Shown here: positions 8,488-17,088 of the stretch, piece by piece
How positions within the stretch are numbered: position 1 is the first letter of the stretch
How the letters are laid out: each line of letters opens with the position of its first letter
NCBI RefSeq assembly: GCF_017921835.1
Contig: NZ_JAGEMN010000004.1
Location: 1-64,000 of the forward strand
DNA from: Sporosarcina sp. 6E9
GTDB lineage: Bacteria > Bacillota > Bacilli > Bacillales_A > Planococcaceae
Direction of reading: 5' to 3'
DNA length: 64,000 bases
The notes under the pieces: generated by a model
What the model saw: the letters and a program-made list of their open reading frames with translations, nothing else
What the model was told of the DNA's origin: nothing
Database searches by the model: none
Program-made: the position numbers and the translations under genes

Positions 8488-9795
8488 ATGCGAAAAGAGA
8501 TAGATGCGCTTGCCCCTTTTTATGCATTTGCAATTGAACATGCAGCGCTTGGTATCCACGCAATAGATAATCATGGCCATACAATTATTTACAATAATAA
8601 AATGAAGCATATAGAAGGACTTGCGCTTGAAGATGTCCAAGATCGCTCTATTTTAGAGTTGTTTAATTTTGATCAGGAAGAAAGTACTTTGCTTAAAGTT
8701 TTACAAAGTAAAAAAGAATTATTGAATGTAAAACAAACTTATTGGAATAGAAATGGGATTGAAATTACGACTATCAATGATACCTATCCGGTCTTTAGGG
8801 ACAGGAACTTAATAGGAGCAATTGAACTTTCACGTGATATAACTGCATTAGAAAAAATTCTGCATCAACCAGATTCGAAATCCAATAAACCCATAACTTT
8901 CAATGAGATTGTGGCATATTCGTCACCAATGAAAACTGTGATTTCAACAGCTAAGAAAGCGGCAAAGGCCAAATTATCGGTTCTATTAATCGGTGAAACC
9001 GGGACTGGAAAAGAATTAATCGCAGAAAGTATCCACAATGCATTGTCACCATCTCTTCAATACTTTTATACGCTACATTGCCAAAGTTCGGATCCGTTTC
9101 TAATCGATCGATTACTTGAGGACTTGAATGAGTCTGCTTCCTATACGTTGTTTTGCGAGCGAATCGAACTCTTATCCATTCCTTTACAAAAAAAGTTATT
9201 GGCTTTGCTGTCGAAGTCGGATAGCGGAAATCGACAATTCATCGCGAGTATTGGGGATGATCCTGTTGAATTAATCGCCGCTGGAAGCTTATTGAAAGAG
9301 TTGTATTATTTCTTTTCTTCATTTGCGATTCGGATTCCGCCACTTCGGAAAAGACCCGAAGATATCATGCCGTTCATTTCAACATATTTAGCGCGCAGAA
9401 GTGAGCGTTATAATAGTGCGATTCAAGGAGTTACTCCTGATGTTGAGAAGCTATTTAAACAATATGATTGGCCAGGTAATATTCGTGAACTTGAAATTCT
9501 GTTAGACGAAGTGACTTCCCTTTCATCGACAGAAACCGTGATTACTTACAATATGTTGCCGCTTCATTTCAGGGTAAAAACTGGTGACAGAGATGCTCAG
9601 TCCGTCGAAGATTTTATTGTCCACCGAAACAAAGAGCTACTGCCGCTTGATGAATATTTGCATGCTGCTGAAGAGTACTATATTCATAAAGCGATGAAAC
9701 TCCATGATGATAACGTTACAAAAACGGCGAATGCTTTAGGCATGAGCCGCCAAAGTTTACAATATCGTTTGCGGAAAATAAAAAATGAGAGGTAG
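8488..9795 (+). CDS. RocR-like PAS-AAA-Fis regulator with a degenerate sigma-54 activator domain
   Basis: A 435-residue regulator divergent from rocA, as expected for a RocR-type controller. An N-terminal PAS-like domain (about 12-120) is followed by an AAA+ domain of NtrC type (about 140-345) and a Fis-type helix-turn-helix at the end (about 395-433, NALGMSRQSLQYRLRK). Walker A is intact (GETGTGKE, 169-176) and WPGNIRELE is present. However, the stretch that should hold the sigma-54-contacting GAFTGA loop is deleted (between DRLLEDL and SYTLF), Walker B reads LFCERI, and the arginine-finger segment normally like FREDLYYRLNV reads LLKELYYFFSS. The protein is therefore unlikely to remodel sigma-54 polymerase. 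Start ATG at 8488 has AGGAGGAG upstream; an earlier ATG at 8419 has none. Confidence 0.85.
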   Translation: MRKEIDALAPFYAFAIEHAALGIHAIDNHGHTIIYNNKMKHIEGLALEDVQDRSILELFNFDQEESTLLKVLQSKKELLNVKQTYWNRNGIEITTINDTYPVFRDRNLIGAIELSRDITALEKILHQPDSKSNKPITFNEIVAYSSPMKTVISTAKKAAKAKLSVLLIGETGTGKELIAESIHNALSPSLQYFYTLHCQSSDPFLIDRLLEDLNESASYTLFCERIELLSIPLQKKLLALLSKSDSGNRQFIASIGDDPVELIAAGSLLKELYYFFSSFAIRIPPLRKRPEDIMPFISTYLARRSERYNSAIQGVTPDVEKLFKQYDWPGNIRELEILLDEVTSLSSTETVITYNMLPLHFRVKTGDRDAQSVEDFIVHRNKELLPLDEYLHAAEEYYIHKAMKLHDDNVTKTANALGMSRQSLQYRLRKIKNER

Positions 9796-9816
9796 GCATC
9801 ATCGCCTCCTCTCATT
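9784..9816 (-). terminator. Terminator of yugI, overlapping the 3' end of the RocR-like gene
   Basis: On the minus strand AATGAGAGGAGGC pairs with GCC(TA)CCTCTCATT, with a bulge, and is followed by TTTTTTATTTT. The hairpin lies over the last codons of the converging regulator gene, so it may also act, less efficiently, on that transcript. Confidence 0.65.
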
Positions 9817-9819
9817 TAC

Positions 9820-10194
9820 TTATTGACCTGATTGTTCGATCCAATCTTGAAGCTTTTCTTTTAAGGAATTAAATCCTTCAGCGTCTTGCTCTTTAATCCG
9901 TTCTTGCAAAGATTCACGCAGACGTTCGTTTCGGTGGTCGGTTTCTGGTTTTTCCTGGAGTGCACGAATCGATAAACTAATTTTTTCAGCTTCTTCGTTG
10001 ACTTCCAGAACTTTCACTTCGACTTCTTCTCCGATAGATAAGAACTCGTTTACATCTTTCACAAAACCATATGTGATTTCGGAAATATGGACGAGTCCTT
10101 GCGTGTTTTCATCGAGTGAGACGAACGCGCCATAGGGTTGAATGCCCGTTACTATTCCTGTGAGCTTTTCTCCCGCTTCATACTTTCTCGCCAT
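9820..10194 (-). CDS. yugI: S1 domain RNA-binding protein (YugI / general stress protein 13 type)
   Basis: A 124-residue protein with one S1 RNA-binding domain (about residues 8-77: GEKLTGIVTGIQPYGAFVSL, GLVHISEI, VEVKVLEVNEEAEKISLSI) and a charged C-terminal tail with glutamine and glutamate runs. Relatives in Bacillus bind RNA and associate with ribosomes. The ATG at 10194 has GGGAG upstream; an in-frame ATG 15 codons earlier has no ribosome site. It stands alone between the sigma-like pair and the roc region. Confidence 0.9.
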   Translation of the reverse strand: MARKYEAGEKLTGIVTGIQPYGAFVSLDENTQGLVHISEITYGFVKDVNEFLSIGEEVEVKVLEVNEEAEKISLSIRALQEKPETDHRNERLRESLQERIKEQDAEGFNSLKEKLQDWIEQSGQ

Positions 10195-10290
10195 TTGAAA
10201 CAGCTCCCAATTTTTTATACGTATCTGCCATAGGGCCATCTAAATTATATCACGAATGCATATAGCGGGCAAAAAAGCATAGTTATTCAC

Positions 10291-12492
10291 TTATTGAATC
10301 TCGTAAATTGTCCAGATATTTTTTTCGATATCTAAAATCATTTTTGCAAAGTAGTTAATCGTGCCATCTTTTTCATAACCCACAGGGACAAGCGGTGCAC
10401 CGTTAATGCTAGCCTCTCCTCCCATTTCCACAGATAAATACTCTACTTGTTCTAATATAGAGTCTTTTTTCGTCCAGTCATCCATATAGGCTTCGAGCGA
10501 AATTGGGACATATTCATGATTGAATAGCTGCCACATCGTCTCAGGATCCTCTTGTTCATTTGCATAATCGTAAACGCCTATAATCATTAGCGGGTTCGCG
10601 TTTTCTAAAGTCATTAGATTATGATCGTGAGAGAACTTTTCATATAACTCTTTGACTTCTAATTGATACTTGGAATCTTGAATATCAGTTGTAATTGTCC
10701 CGTATCCCATGTATTCTTCGATTGTAAATAATTTCAAGTTATTATTCTGTGCGGAGCTTAATGCATCATAAATATGTTGTTGATTTAATCTCTGATAACT
10801 TTTCGATTTCTTCCAATCGCTCTCTTTCATCTCACTAATGATTTTCTTCATGATAAAAGCGGCTGGTGAATCCCCGCCGATATTTGCAATCTTTTCCCAA
10901 ACGGCACGATATTCTTCTTTTACTGCGCCATGTTCATCAAATATTGCATTTGTTTCGCTATGTTCATAAAAAACCCCGTATTTCTTATTGTCGTCGATAA
11001 CTAATGCATTAAATAATGTTGTATATGAATGTGATAACATTTCATAATGTGTAGTAAATTGTTCAGAAGCGAGTAGTGTGTTTTCCATATCGATTAAATA
11101 GTCTAGTGATTGGTCCAATGGAATATCTAGGCTTTCTACGTTGAACAAATGCTCGTTTTCAAGCATTGTCATATAGCCACTTACGTCTTCGTGAAGCGAA
11201 CTTCTAATTTTCTTACTCAATTCATTGGTCTGATATTTCGGGAATAATGGCGCATACATTGGTATCGATGCTGGATAAAAGTTTTGTTTCTCTAGTCCTG
11301 TTAGAACTTTTTGAAAGTCTTCAGGGTACGAATCTTTCTTTTCCATAAACTTATCAATATCAATACTGTCATCGACCATCGCATCTTCGAAGATTTCGTG
11401 ATGGTTGTAGTAAATTGTATAAAAGGACTCTTGAATATAGGAGAGTTTTTCCAAATATGAATGAATGAATTCTTCACTTTGCTTTTTATCATTTGTCAAA
11501 GGTTTTTTAATTACTCGCGTGGCCATTTCAGACGGCAATTGTATTTGTTCTAGTAGTTCCTGATATTCTTCCTTGATTTTCCCCTTATCGATTGGTTCAT
11601 TTTTTTCGAGTAATCTTTCGTAACGCCTAATCATTGAATCAAAATCCCTGCGCGGGGCATCGGCTAATCCGCTTGTAAAATCATAGTCGTTACTTTCAAT
11701 TGTTTCAGGAATACCCAATTCATCGAACTTATTTTGTACTTCTTTTTCAAAGTCTGTTTTTATACGCGCGATATACTTTTCAGTTGAGGACCTTTGATAT
11801 TCCTCACCTGTCACTACCGAAACCGTGATGAGGGCTAATAATGTGACAATCCCTGCTACCCAATAAAGAAGTACTTTTTTTGACGATTTTTGCTTTACGA
11901 GTGGATCGCTTTCGACTTGCTGCACCTTGAATAGGTTTTCATATGTGAATGAAAAACGAAGTCGATCATATGATTTTTCTAGAAACTTTAATTGTTTCTC
12001 GATTTGCTGGTCATTTCTATTGAGTCTTTGACGTGATGCGGCAATTAAATTCACGACTTGATTTTCTGGAATCCCTGTAAGAAATGCAATTTCTTTTTCT
12101 GTCATTCCATGAAAATAGGAAAGTAATAAGGTGACTTTATTTTCATAGTCGAGATTGATTATTTTTTCATGAAGTTGTTGGTCTTCCTCAAATGGCAGAA
12201 ACGTTTCCTTTTCAAGCGGCAGATCCATATCCCCCAATAATGATAAACCAATCTTATACTGGACTAAACGAAGCTGATTCTCGTCCACAATTTCTGTTAG
12301 CTGATTATATAATTTCTTGAACGTTGCTTCAGTTACCTGCTGTACTTGAAGCGAATTACAACCGTATTGAAGGGCGAGTTGTTCGATTTCTTTTGCGTGA
12401 CTTCCCATCCATTTTATAAAAGCTTCGCGGTCTCCCGTCTTTAGCTGATTGTATAGCTCGACATTCGTTATGATCATCATCCCCCTACTCAT
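10291..12492 (-). CDS. Membrane-anchored ECF-sigma-like protein with large extracytoplasmic domain (second of a tandem pair)
   Basis: A 733-residue protein I do not recognise as a named family. Residues about 11-65 resemble ECF sigma region 2 (QLKTGDREAFIKWM, then QQVTEATFKKLY). Residues about 108-158 resemble region 4 with its helix-turn-helix (LLLSYFHGMTEKEIAFLTGI followed by ASRQRLNR). A basic stretch and one hydrophobic helix (207-228) follow, then about 500 charged, soluble-looking residues with no further membrane helix. Topology by the positive-inside rule is sigma part inside, C-terminal part outside. Near the end it shares IIGVYDYANEQEDPETMWQL with its upstream neighbour. It begins 12 bases after that neighbour's stop. 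The start is uncertain: ATG at 12492, 12480 or 12477, none with an ideal ribosome site (AGGGGG abuts the later ones). No anti-sigma gene is nearby. Confidence 0.8.
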   Translation of the reverse strand: MSRGMMIITNVELYNQLKTGDREAFIKWMGSHAKEIEQLALQYGCNSLQVQQVTEATFKKLYNQLTEIVDENQLRLVQYKIGLSLLGDMDLPLEKETFLPFEEDQQLHEKIINLDYENKVTLLLSYFHGMTEKEIAFLTGIPENQVVNLIAASRQRLNRNDQQIEKQLKFLEKSYDRLRFSFTYENLFKVQQVESDPLVKQKSSKKVLLYWVAGIVTLLALITVSVVTGEEYQRSSTEKYIARIKTDFEKEVQNKFDELGIPETIESNDYDFTSGLADAPRRDFDSMIRRYERLLEKNEPIDKGKIKEEYQELLEQIQLPSEMATRVIKKPLTNDKKQSEEFIHSYLEKLSYIQESFYTIYYNHHEIFEDAMVDDSIDIDKFMEKKDSYPEDFQKVLTGLEKQNFYPASIPMYAPLFPKYQTNELSKKIRSSLHEDVSGYMTMLENEHLFNVESLDIPLDQSLDYLIDMENTLLASEQFTTHYEMLSHSYTTLFNALVIDDNKKYGVFYEHSETNAIFDEHGAVKEEYRAVWEKIANIGGDSPAAFIMKKIISEMKESDWKKSKSYQRLNQQHIYDALSSAQNNNLKLFTIEEYMGYGTITTDIQDSKYQLEVKELYEKFSHDHNLMTLENANPLMIIGVYDYANEQEDPETMWQLFNHEYVPISLEAYMDDWTKKDSILEQVEYLSVEMGGEASINGAPLVPVGYEKDGTINYFAKMILDIEKNIWTIYEIQ

Positions 12493-12504
12493 CAGTGAAT
12501 CCCA

Positions 12505-15087
12505 TTATTGTAAAGGATACACGATACGCCAACCGTTTTTTGTCCACATCATGTTTATTTCTACTATAGATTCTTTACTCGGGTTCGTTTCTTGGTTGAC
12601 CGTTAGCGTTGCAATGCCTGGCCAGTTTCCATTCTGATCTTGTTCTAGTCCTTTAAAAGAAATCTTTTTGTACAGGTTTTCCATATTTGTTGGAATATTT
12701 CTGCTAGGCTTTTTAATGTACTGATCTTTTTCAATTACTTCCGTTCCATCACCTTGATAGTAGAAAGCGTATTGTGTTTCAACGTCCCCTCTCTGCGCAG
12801 CATAAAAATAAGTCGCGATGATGTCAATTGGCGTCATATAATTCATTTCATCGAATGACTTCGATTCGGCGATATAATCGTACCTATAGGAGATCAATTC
12901 TTTTTCTATGGAAGCAACGTCTATTTCTGGCATAACCACTCTTGATGGTAGCGGGTTATGAACGATCTCTTGCAGAAAAGTTTCTCCGTTTTTATCTATC
13001 GAAATCGGAATATATTGATCTTCCGTTTCACTTTTCCCGATTTTGATATAAGCGTAATAATTTCTTCCATATCGCTCTATGTTTTCAGTGGAAAATTCGA
13101 TGGAGGTCGCTTCTTCAAATATCGAAAACCCTTTTTCCCAATCTTCTACAAAGGTCGCCCGCCATTCCTCTGCAACTTCTTCGTTTTCATGTAAATCTCG
13201 ATTATTAAAGTTGAATAAATTCAACATTGTCACTGGGTCATCCATTTCATTTGCATAGTCGTAAACACCGACCACATAAATAGGCGATAGCCCTTTAAAT
13301 AGGGTTCTGTCGTAGTTTTCTTGGAACTTTTCATACAACGCTACTATTTTCGTTGTAAACAGCTTGTTTGGCAGTTCGATTTTTTCATTAACAAGTGTAG
13401 GCTTTTTACCGAACATGATTTCCTCTAGTTTACCTTCTTGTGCAAGTTTAAGAGCGTCGAGGATAGAATCACGAGTGAATCGATCCCAACTTTCCGACGC
13501 CTTCCAATCAGACGCTTCCATTTCCTTAACAATTGGTTCTACAAGGTAACTAATTGGCAACGCTTCTTCTGGATAATAAAAGTTTCCCCATGCATGTTGA
13601 AAATGAATTGGGACAATTCCTTGAACTTTCATCTCATCAATCAGGTCATTCCCTTTCATCATTTCGTAAAAAAACGAAACGAAATAGCTTTCCAAGTCCT
13701 TGTAATAACTTTCAGCCTCATTAATTTGTATAACGGCTGGTTGCATTGCAGTTAATTCTCGAGAAATCCAATCTGGACTATAGACCATATTGGCGTGATT
13801 GAGATAATAGTCATATGTCATTATTCCGAAGTATGTGCGTGCATTTTCATGATAGCTATAGCCCAATAAATCATGATTTGATGATTTATAATAACAAGCA
13901 TTAATTTCGAAAGTTTTATTTTTCGCGCACAATTGAATGGATTGGCTTCGCATTGTGTCTATCGCATCTTGGAGTTCTCTCGGAAACTTATCTCTTGAAA
14001 GCATTAATAAGGATGCTTTTTGTGCGCCCCCTTCAAATCCTTCAATTGTTTCGCGATTGTCCCACAAAATGGCATTGTACATCGTGATTAGATTTTCAAT
14101 TTTTTCACGGTAGCTCATAACATGATCAATACTCGCGCTTTCGCTTTCGTGAAGCGGCTCTTGTTGAATATCAGCTATCATTTCGGATGGTAATTTTATG
14201 TCCTCAATGATGTTCGCGATTTGCTGGTCTATATTTTCAGGGATTTCTCCACGATTCAATGAATCTTTAATAGTCTTCATTTGATTATCTGCTTGTCTAA
14301 TGAAATTCAACTGGTCAAATCTTGAATCTTCGAGTTTGAGTTTTTCTTTCCGTTTAGCACGTTCAGTTTTATATTTTTCTTCCAATACTATGAAAGATTC
14401 CATCTCAGTAGCATTGGCAGTCGACTTGTCTTTCTTGTTCGGTAAAGACAATGGCACCGATATAAGTAACAAACCCAAAGCCAATACACCTAGAATTGGC
14501 CAGAATACTGACTTCTTGTTTGATTTGATGACAGGTTGCTGGTCTATAGAGCCGAATGCTTGGTCAACTTTAAATGTTATGGGTATGCGATGATAGGATT
14601 TTTTTAAGAGTTCAAAACTTTTTCTTTTTTCACCGAGCAATTCACTTGAAGTATTAATGGCTGACGCAACATCTATCGTGGACTCTCCAGTAATAAATGA
14701 TATTTGTTCATGATTAAGATCATGATCAAAAGACAAGATAAATGGGACGCGATATTGCTCATTAAGTTCTACAATTTTCATATGAAGAAGGGTGTCTTCT
14801 TTAAAAGGAAGTGCATTTTCAGGAATGGAATGCATCGAATCATATTGTGCAAGTTTCTTTAACAAAATTTTATAAAGGGTGAGTAATAATGGATTTGTTT
14901 CATCAAGAAGACTTAAATCATCACGAATAGCGATATATGTATCTAACGTCACCTCATTCGCCTCTGCTATAGAAAGGCCATATTGAAATGCGAAACGAAC
15001 CATCTTGCCACTCTGCATGTTAAGCCATTCCAGCAAATGAGCAACGTCCCCGTTTTTTGCATTTTCTACTCGTTCATTTTCTTGCAC
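12505..15087 (-). CDS. Membrane-anchored ECF-sigma-like protein with large extracytoplasmic domain (first of a tandem pair)
   Basis: An 860-residue paralogue of the downstream gene with the same order: degenerate sigma region 2 (about 3-57, AKNGDVAHLLEWL ... ANEVTLDTYIAI), degenerate region 4 (about 101-152, KIVELNEQYRVPFILSF ... HEQISFITGES), basic stretch, one membrane helix (192-213), and about 640 residues predicted outside. The outer part contains VVGVYDYANEMDDPVTMLNL, closely matching the neighbour. An extra C-terminal segment (TPIDIIATYFYAAQRGDVET onward, ending in MMWTKNGWRIVYPLQ) looks NTF2-like and may be a second copy of the same fold. The start is GTG with AAGGGG ten bases upstream. 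An extended -10 promoter sits just upstream. Function is unknown; the sigma-like part is weaker than in the downstream copy. Confidence 0.78.
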   Translation of the reverse strand: MQENERVENAKNGDVAHLLEWLNMQSGKMVRFAFQYGLSIAEANEVTLDTYIAIRDDLSLLDETNPLLLTLYKILLKKLAQYDSMHSIPENALPFKEDTLLHMKIVELNEQYRVPFILSFDHDLNHEQISFITGESTIDVASAINTSSELLGEKRKSFELLKKSYHRIPITFKVDQAFGSIDQQPVIKSNKKSVFWPILGVLALGLLLISVPLSLPNKKDKSTANATEMESFIVLEEKYKTERAKRKEKLKLEDSRFDQLNFIRQADNQMKTIKDSLNRGEIPENIDQQIANIIEDIKLPSEMIADIQQEPLHESESASIDHVMSYREKIENLITMYNAILWDNRETIEGFEGGAQKASLLMLSRDKFPRELQDAIDTMRSQSIQLCAKNKTFEINACYYKSSNHDLLGYSYHENARTYFGIMTYDYYLNHANMVYSPDWISRELTAMQPAVIQINEAESYYKDLESYFVSFFYEMMKGNDLIDEMKVQGIVPIHFQHAWGNFYYPEEALPISYLVEPIVKEMEASDWKASESWDRFTRDSILDALKLAQEGKLEEIMFGKKPTLVNEKIELPNKLFTTKIVALYEKFQENYDRTLFKGLSPIYVVGVYDYANEMDDPVTMLNLFNFNNRDLHENEEVAEEWRATFVEDWEKGFSIFEEATSIEFSTENIERYGRNYYAYIKIGKSETEDQYIPISIDKNGETFLQEIVHNPLPSRVVMPEIDVASIEKELISYRYDYIAESKSFDEMNYMTPIDIIATYFYAAQRGDVETQYAFYYQGDGTEVIEKDQYIKKPSRNIPTNMENLYKKISFKGLEQDQNGNWPGIATLTVNQETNPSKESIVEINMMWTKNGWRIVYPLQ

Positions 15088-15127
15088 GAGTCGCCATCCC
15101 CTTCCCCGACAAATGTTCGTGAATCTT

Positions 15128-15136
15128 ATTATACCA
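15128..15136 (-). promoter_or_regulatory. Extended -10 promoter for the sigma-like gene pair
   Basis: On the minus strand TGGTATAAT (extended -10, TGn plus a perfect TATAAT) lies about 40 bases before the GTG start at 15087. No good -35 is seen 16-18 bases upstream, which fits an extended -10 type. The remaining 15137-15386 gap is AT-rich and must also hold the promoter of the plus-strand transporter; a TACAAT about 35 bases before that gene is a candidate -10. Confidence 0.5.
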
Positions 15137-15386
15137 GAAGGTACGAATTATTCAGTTAAATTTTGCCGCTTGCAATCTATTTAATCATTCATTGTCACGT
15201 TTTATTGTATGGTTCATGTCACCTCAGGCAAAACTATTCTGTAATTTCTCACTGATTTTGGAACCGTGTTCTTTCCTTTCTATATGTGTTACGTCACTTT
15301 CGTAGGATTTTTTTCACTTCTGATGTAATTCCTTATGTATTCATGTACAATGAAAAAATGTTTGTAAATAGAAAGAGTGATGAATT

Positions 15387-16715
15387 ATGGCGCCACGTGA
15401 ACAGTGGACATCGAAAATCGGTTTTATCCTTGCCGCAGCGGGTAGTGCAATTGGACTTGGTGCGATATGGAAGTTTCCTTATATGGCAGGAACAAATGGC
15501 GGCAGCGTTTTTGTTCTGCTCTTCATAATTAGTACGATTGCAATTGGTCTTCCTATTCTACTTGCGGAGTTCGTCATTGGACGAATGGGACAAGCAGATG
15601 CGGTAACTGCGTTTAAACGGTTGGCACCTGGCAGTAAGTGGAATCTCATTGGTTGGCTAGGATTTGCTTTTGGATTTATTGTATTATCTTTTTATAGTGT
15701 TGTCGGCGGTTGGATTTTATCTTATTTAACACGAGCACTTATCTTTAAACTGAATGGATTAGATTATGGATTGATGTTCGATTCAATTACGGCTAACCCG
15801 ATTGAAATACTGCTTTCACAAGCAGTGTTTATGCTGTTAACTATTTGGATTGTGCAAGGCGGGATTAAAGCTGGGATTGAACGAGCAAGTCGATGGATGA
15901 TGCCTTTATTGTTCATATTTTTCATCATCCTAGCCATCCGCTCATTGACACTTGAAGGTGCGATGGAAGGTGTACGTTTCTTATTTGTACCAGATTGGTC
16001 TTTACTAACGGGTGAAACATTTTTACTTGCACTTGGTCAAGCGTTTTTCTCCCTTAGTGTAGGTGTAACTGGAATGTTGACATATGCTTCTTATTTACCG
16101 AAGGAGGAACGTCTTGGGCAATCCGCGGTGAATGTATCTTTATTGAATATCATTATTTCAATTTTAGCTGGCCTTGTTATTTTCCCTGCGGTGTTTGCAC
16201 TTGGACAATCTCCCGCCGAAGGCCCTGGTTTAATCTTTGTTGTTTTGCCGGCAATTTTTGAACAGATTCCGTTTGGGAATCTATTTATGATTATTTTCTT
16301 CATCTTGATGCTTTTTGCAACATTAACATCTTCAATCTCTATGTTGGAAATTGTCGTATCTACAGGTATACGTGAGCGTACTGAACGCAGAAAACGAGCC
16401 GCTTGGGTATATGGCTTACTTATTTTCATCATTGGGATTCCAAGTGCTCTGTCTTTTGGGGTATTGTCTGGTATAAATGTCTTCGGCGGAACGATTTTCG
16501 ACTTCGCGGATCTGTTAACAAGCCGAATCGGAATGCCGATCGGCGCACTATTCATTTCAATATTCGCAGGATTTGTATTAACGAAAAAGCAAACGATTGA
16601 CGAATTAAATACGCATCCGGCGATACATGCCCTATGGAAGTTTCTTGTTCGATTTGCCGCCCCTCTGGCAATCGCCATTATTTTCGTCGCTTGGATTATT
16701 GATATAACATTTTAA
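15387..16715 (+). CDS. Neurotransmitter:sodium symporter (NSS) family transporter
   Basis: A 442-residue Na+-coupled amino-acid or amine carrier of the LeuT fold. The N-terminal family signature is clear: WTSKIGFILAAAGSAIGLGA followed by WKFPYMAGTNGG, which contributes the sodium and substrate sites. About 11 hydrophobic segments follow, fewer than the 12 of the longer NSS protein at 37569, as in the shorter bacterial branch. GAAAGAG lies before the ATG. It is monocistronic and ends at a strong terminator shared with yugE. The substrate is not readable from sequence. Confidence 0.92.
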   Translation: MAPREQWTSKIGFILAAAGSAIGLGAIWKFPYMAGTNGGSVFVLLFIISTIAIGLPILLAEFVIGRMGQADAVTAFKRLAPGSKWNLIGWLGFAFGFIVLSFYSVVGGWILSYLTRALIFKLNGLDYGLMFDSITANPIEILLSQAVFMLLTIWIVQGGIKAGIERASRWMMPLLFIFFIILAIRSLTLEGAMEGVRFLFVPDWSLLTGETFLLALGQAFFSLSVGVTGMLTYASYLPKEERLGQSAVNVSLLNIIISILAGLVIFPAVFALGQSPAEGPGLIFVVLPAIFEQIPFGNLFMIIFFILMLFATLTSSISMLEIVVSTGIRERTERRKRAAWVYGLLIFIIGIPSALSFGVLSGINVFGGTIFDFADLLTSRIGMPIGALFISIFAGFVLTKKQTIDELNTHPAIHALWKFLVRFAAPLAIAIIFVAWIIDITF

Positions 16716-16754
16716 AAAACAACCTATGGATTTGAAATCCATAGGTTGTTTTTT
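16716..16754. terminator. Bidirectional terminator between NSS transporter and yugE
   Basis: AACAACCTATGGATTT and AAATCCATAGGTTGTT form a 16-pair perfect stem with a tiny loop, flanked by A6 and T7. It serves both converging genes. Confidence 0.9.
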
Positions 16755-17015
16755 TCACACAATACATTTTGCTTCGTATTTTATCGCTAACAGCTTATAA
16801 GATATTTGAACACATTTTTCGATTGGAATCCACATTTCATAAGAGTGTTCGTAAATCTCGCGAATTTTTTTTGCGAGATCCGCTGGATGATCAAGTCGAT
16901 GCAGTTCAGCTACAACATCAACGATTTCGAGTTCATATGCTTTTTCACCTTCGTCGAATGGGTCCCATTGTTCGAGTAGGTGGATTGCTTTTTTATTCAT
17001 TTCGAAAGTTTCCAT
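16755..17015 (-). CDS. yugE: DUF1871 family protein (YugE-like)
   Basis: An 86-residue acidic cytosolic protein matching DUF1871: the centre reads WDPFDEGEKAYELEIVDVV and is followed by a helical stretch (ADLAKKIREIYEHSYEMWIP). No signal or membrane helix. AAGGTG precedes the ATG. It is divergent from the PatB-type gene, the same pairing seen in the B. subtilis yug region. Function unknown. Confidence 0.85.
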   Translation of the reverse strand: METFEMNKKAIHLLEQWDPFDEGEKAYELEIVDVVAELHRLDHPADLAKKIREIYEHSYEMWIPIEKCVQISYKLLAIKYEAKCIV

Positions 17016-17088
17016 TATTGATTCACCTTATTTTTATTTGGATAATTATATGATAGCATAGGAATGGAAAAAGAAAAGGGGGAGTTTT

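Noticed and set aside
12493-12504. The two sigma-like genes as one gene split by a frameshift
   Set aside because: Each has its own start, sigma-like N-terminus, membrane helix and outside domain; they are duplicates, not halves.
16091-16678. Long minus-strand open frame of 195 codons inside the NSS transporter
   Set aside because: It is the mirror of a strongly conserved transporter, has basic low-quality composition and no ribosome site.
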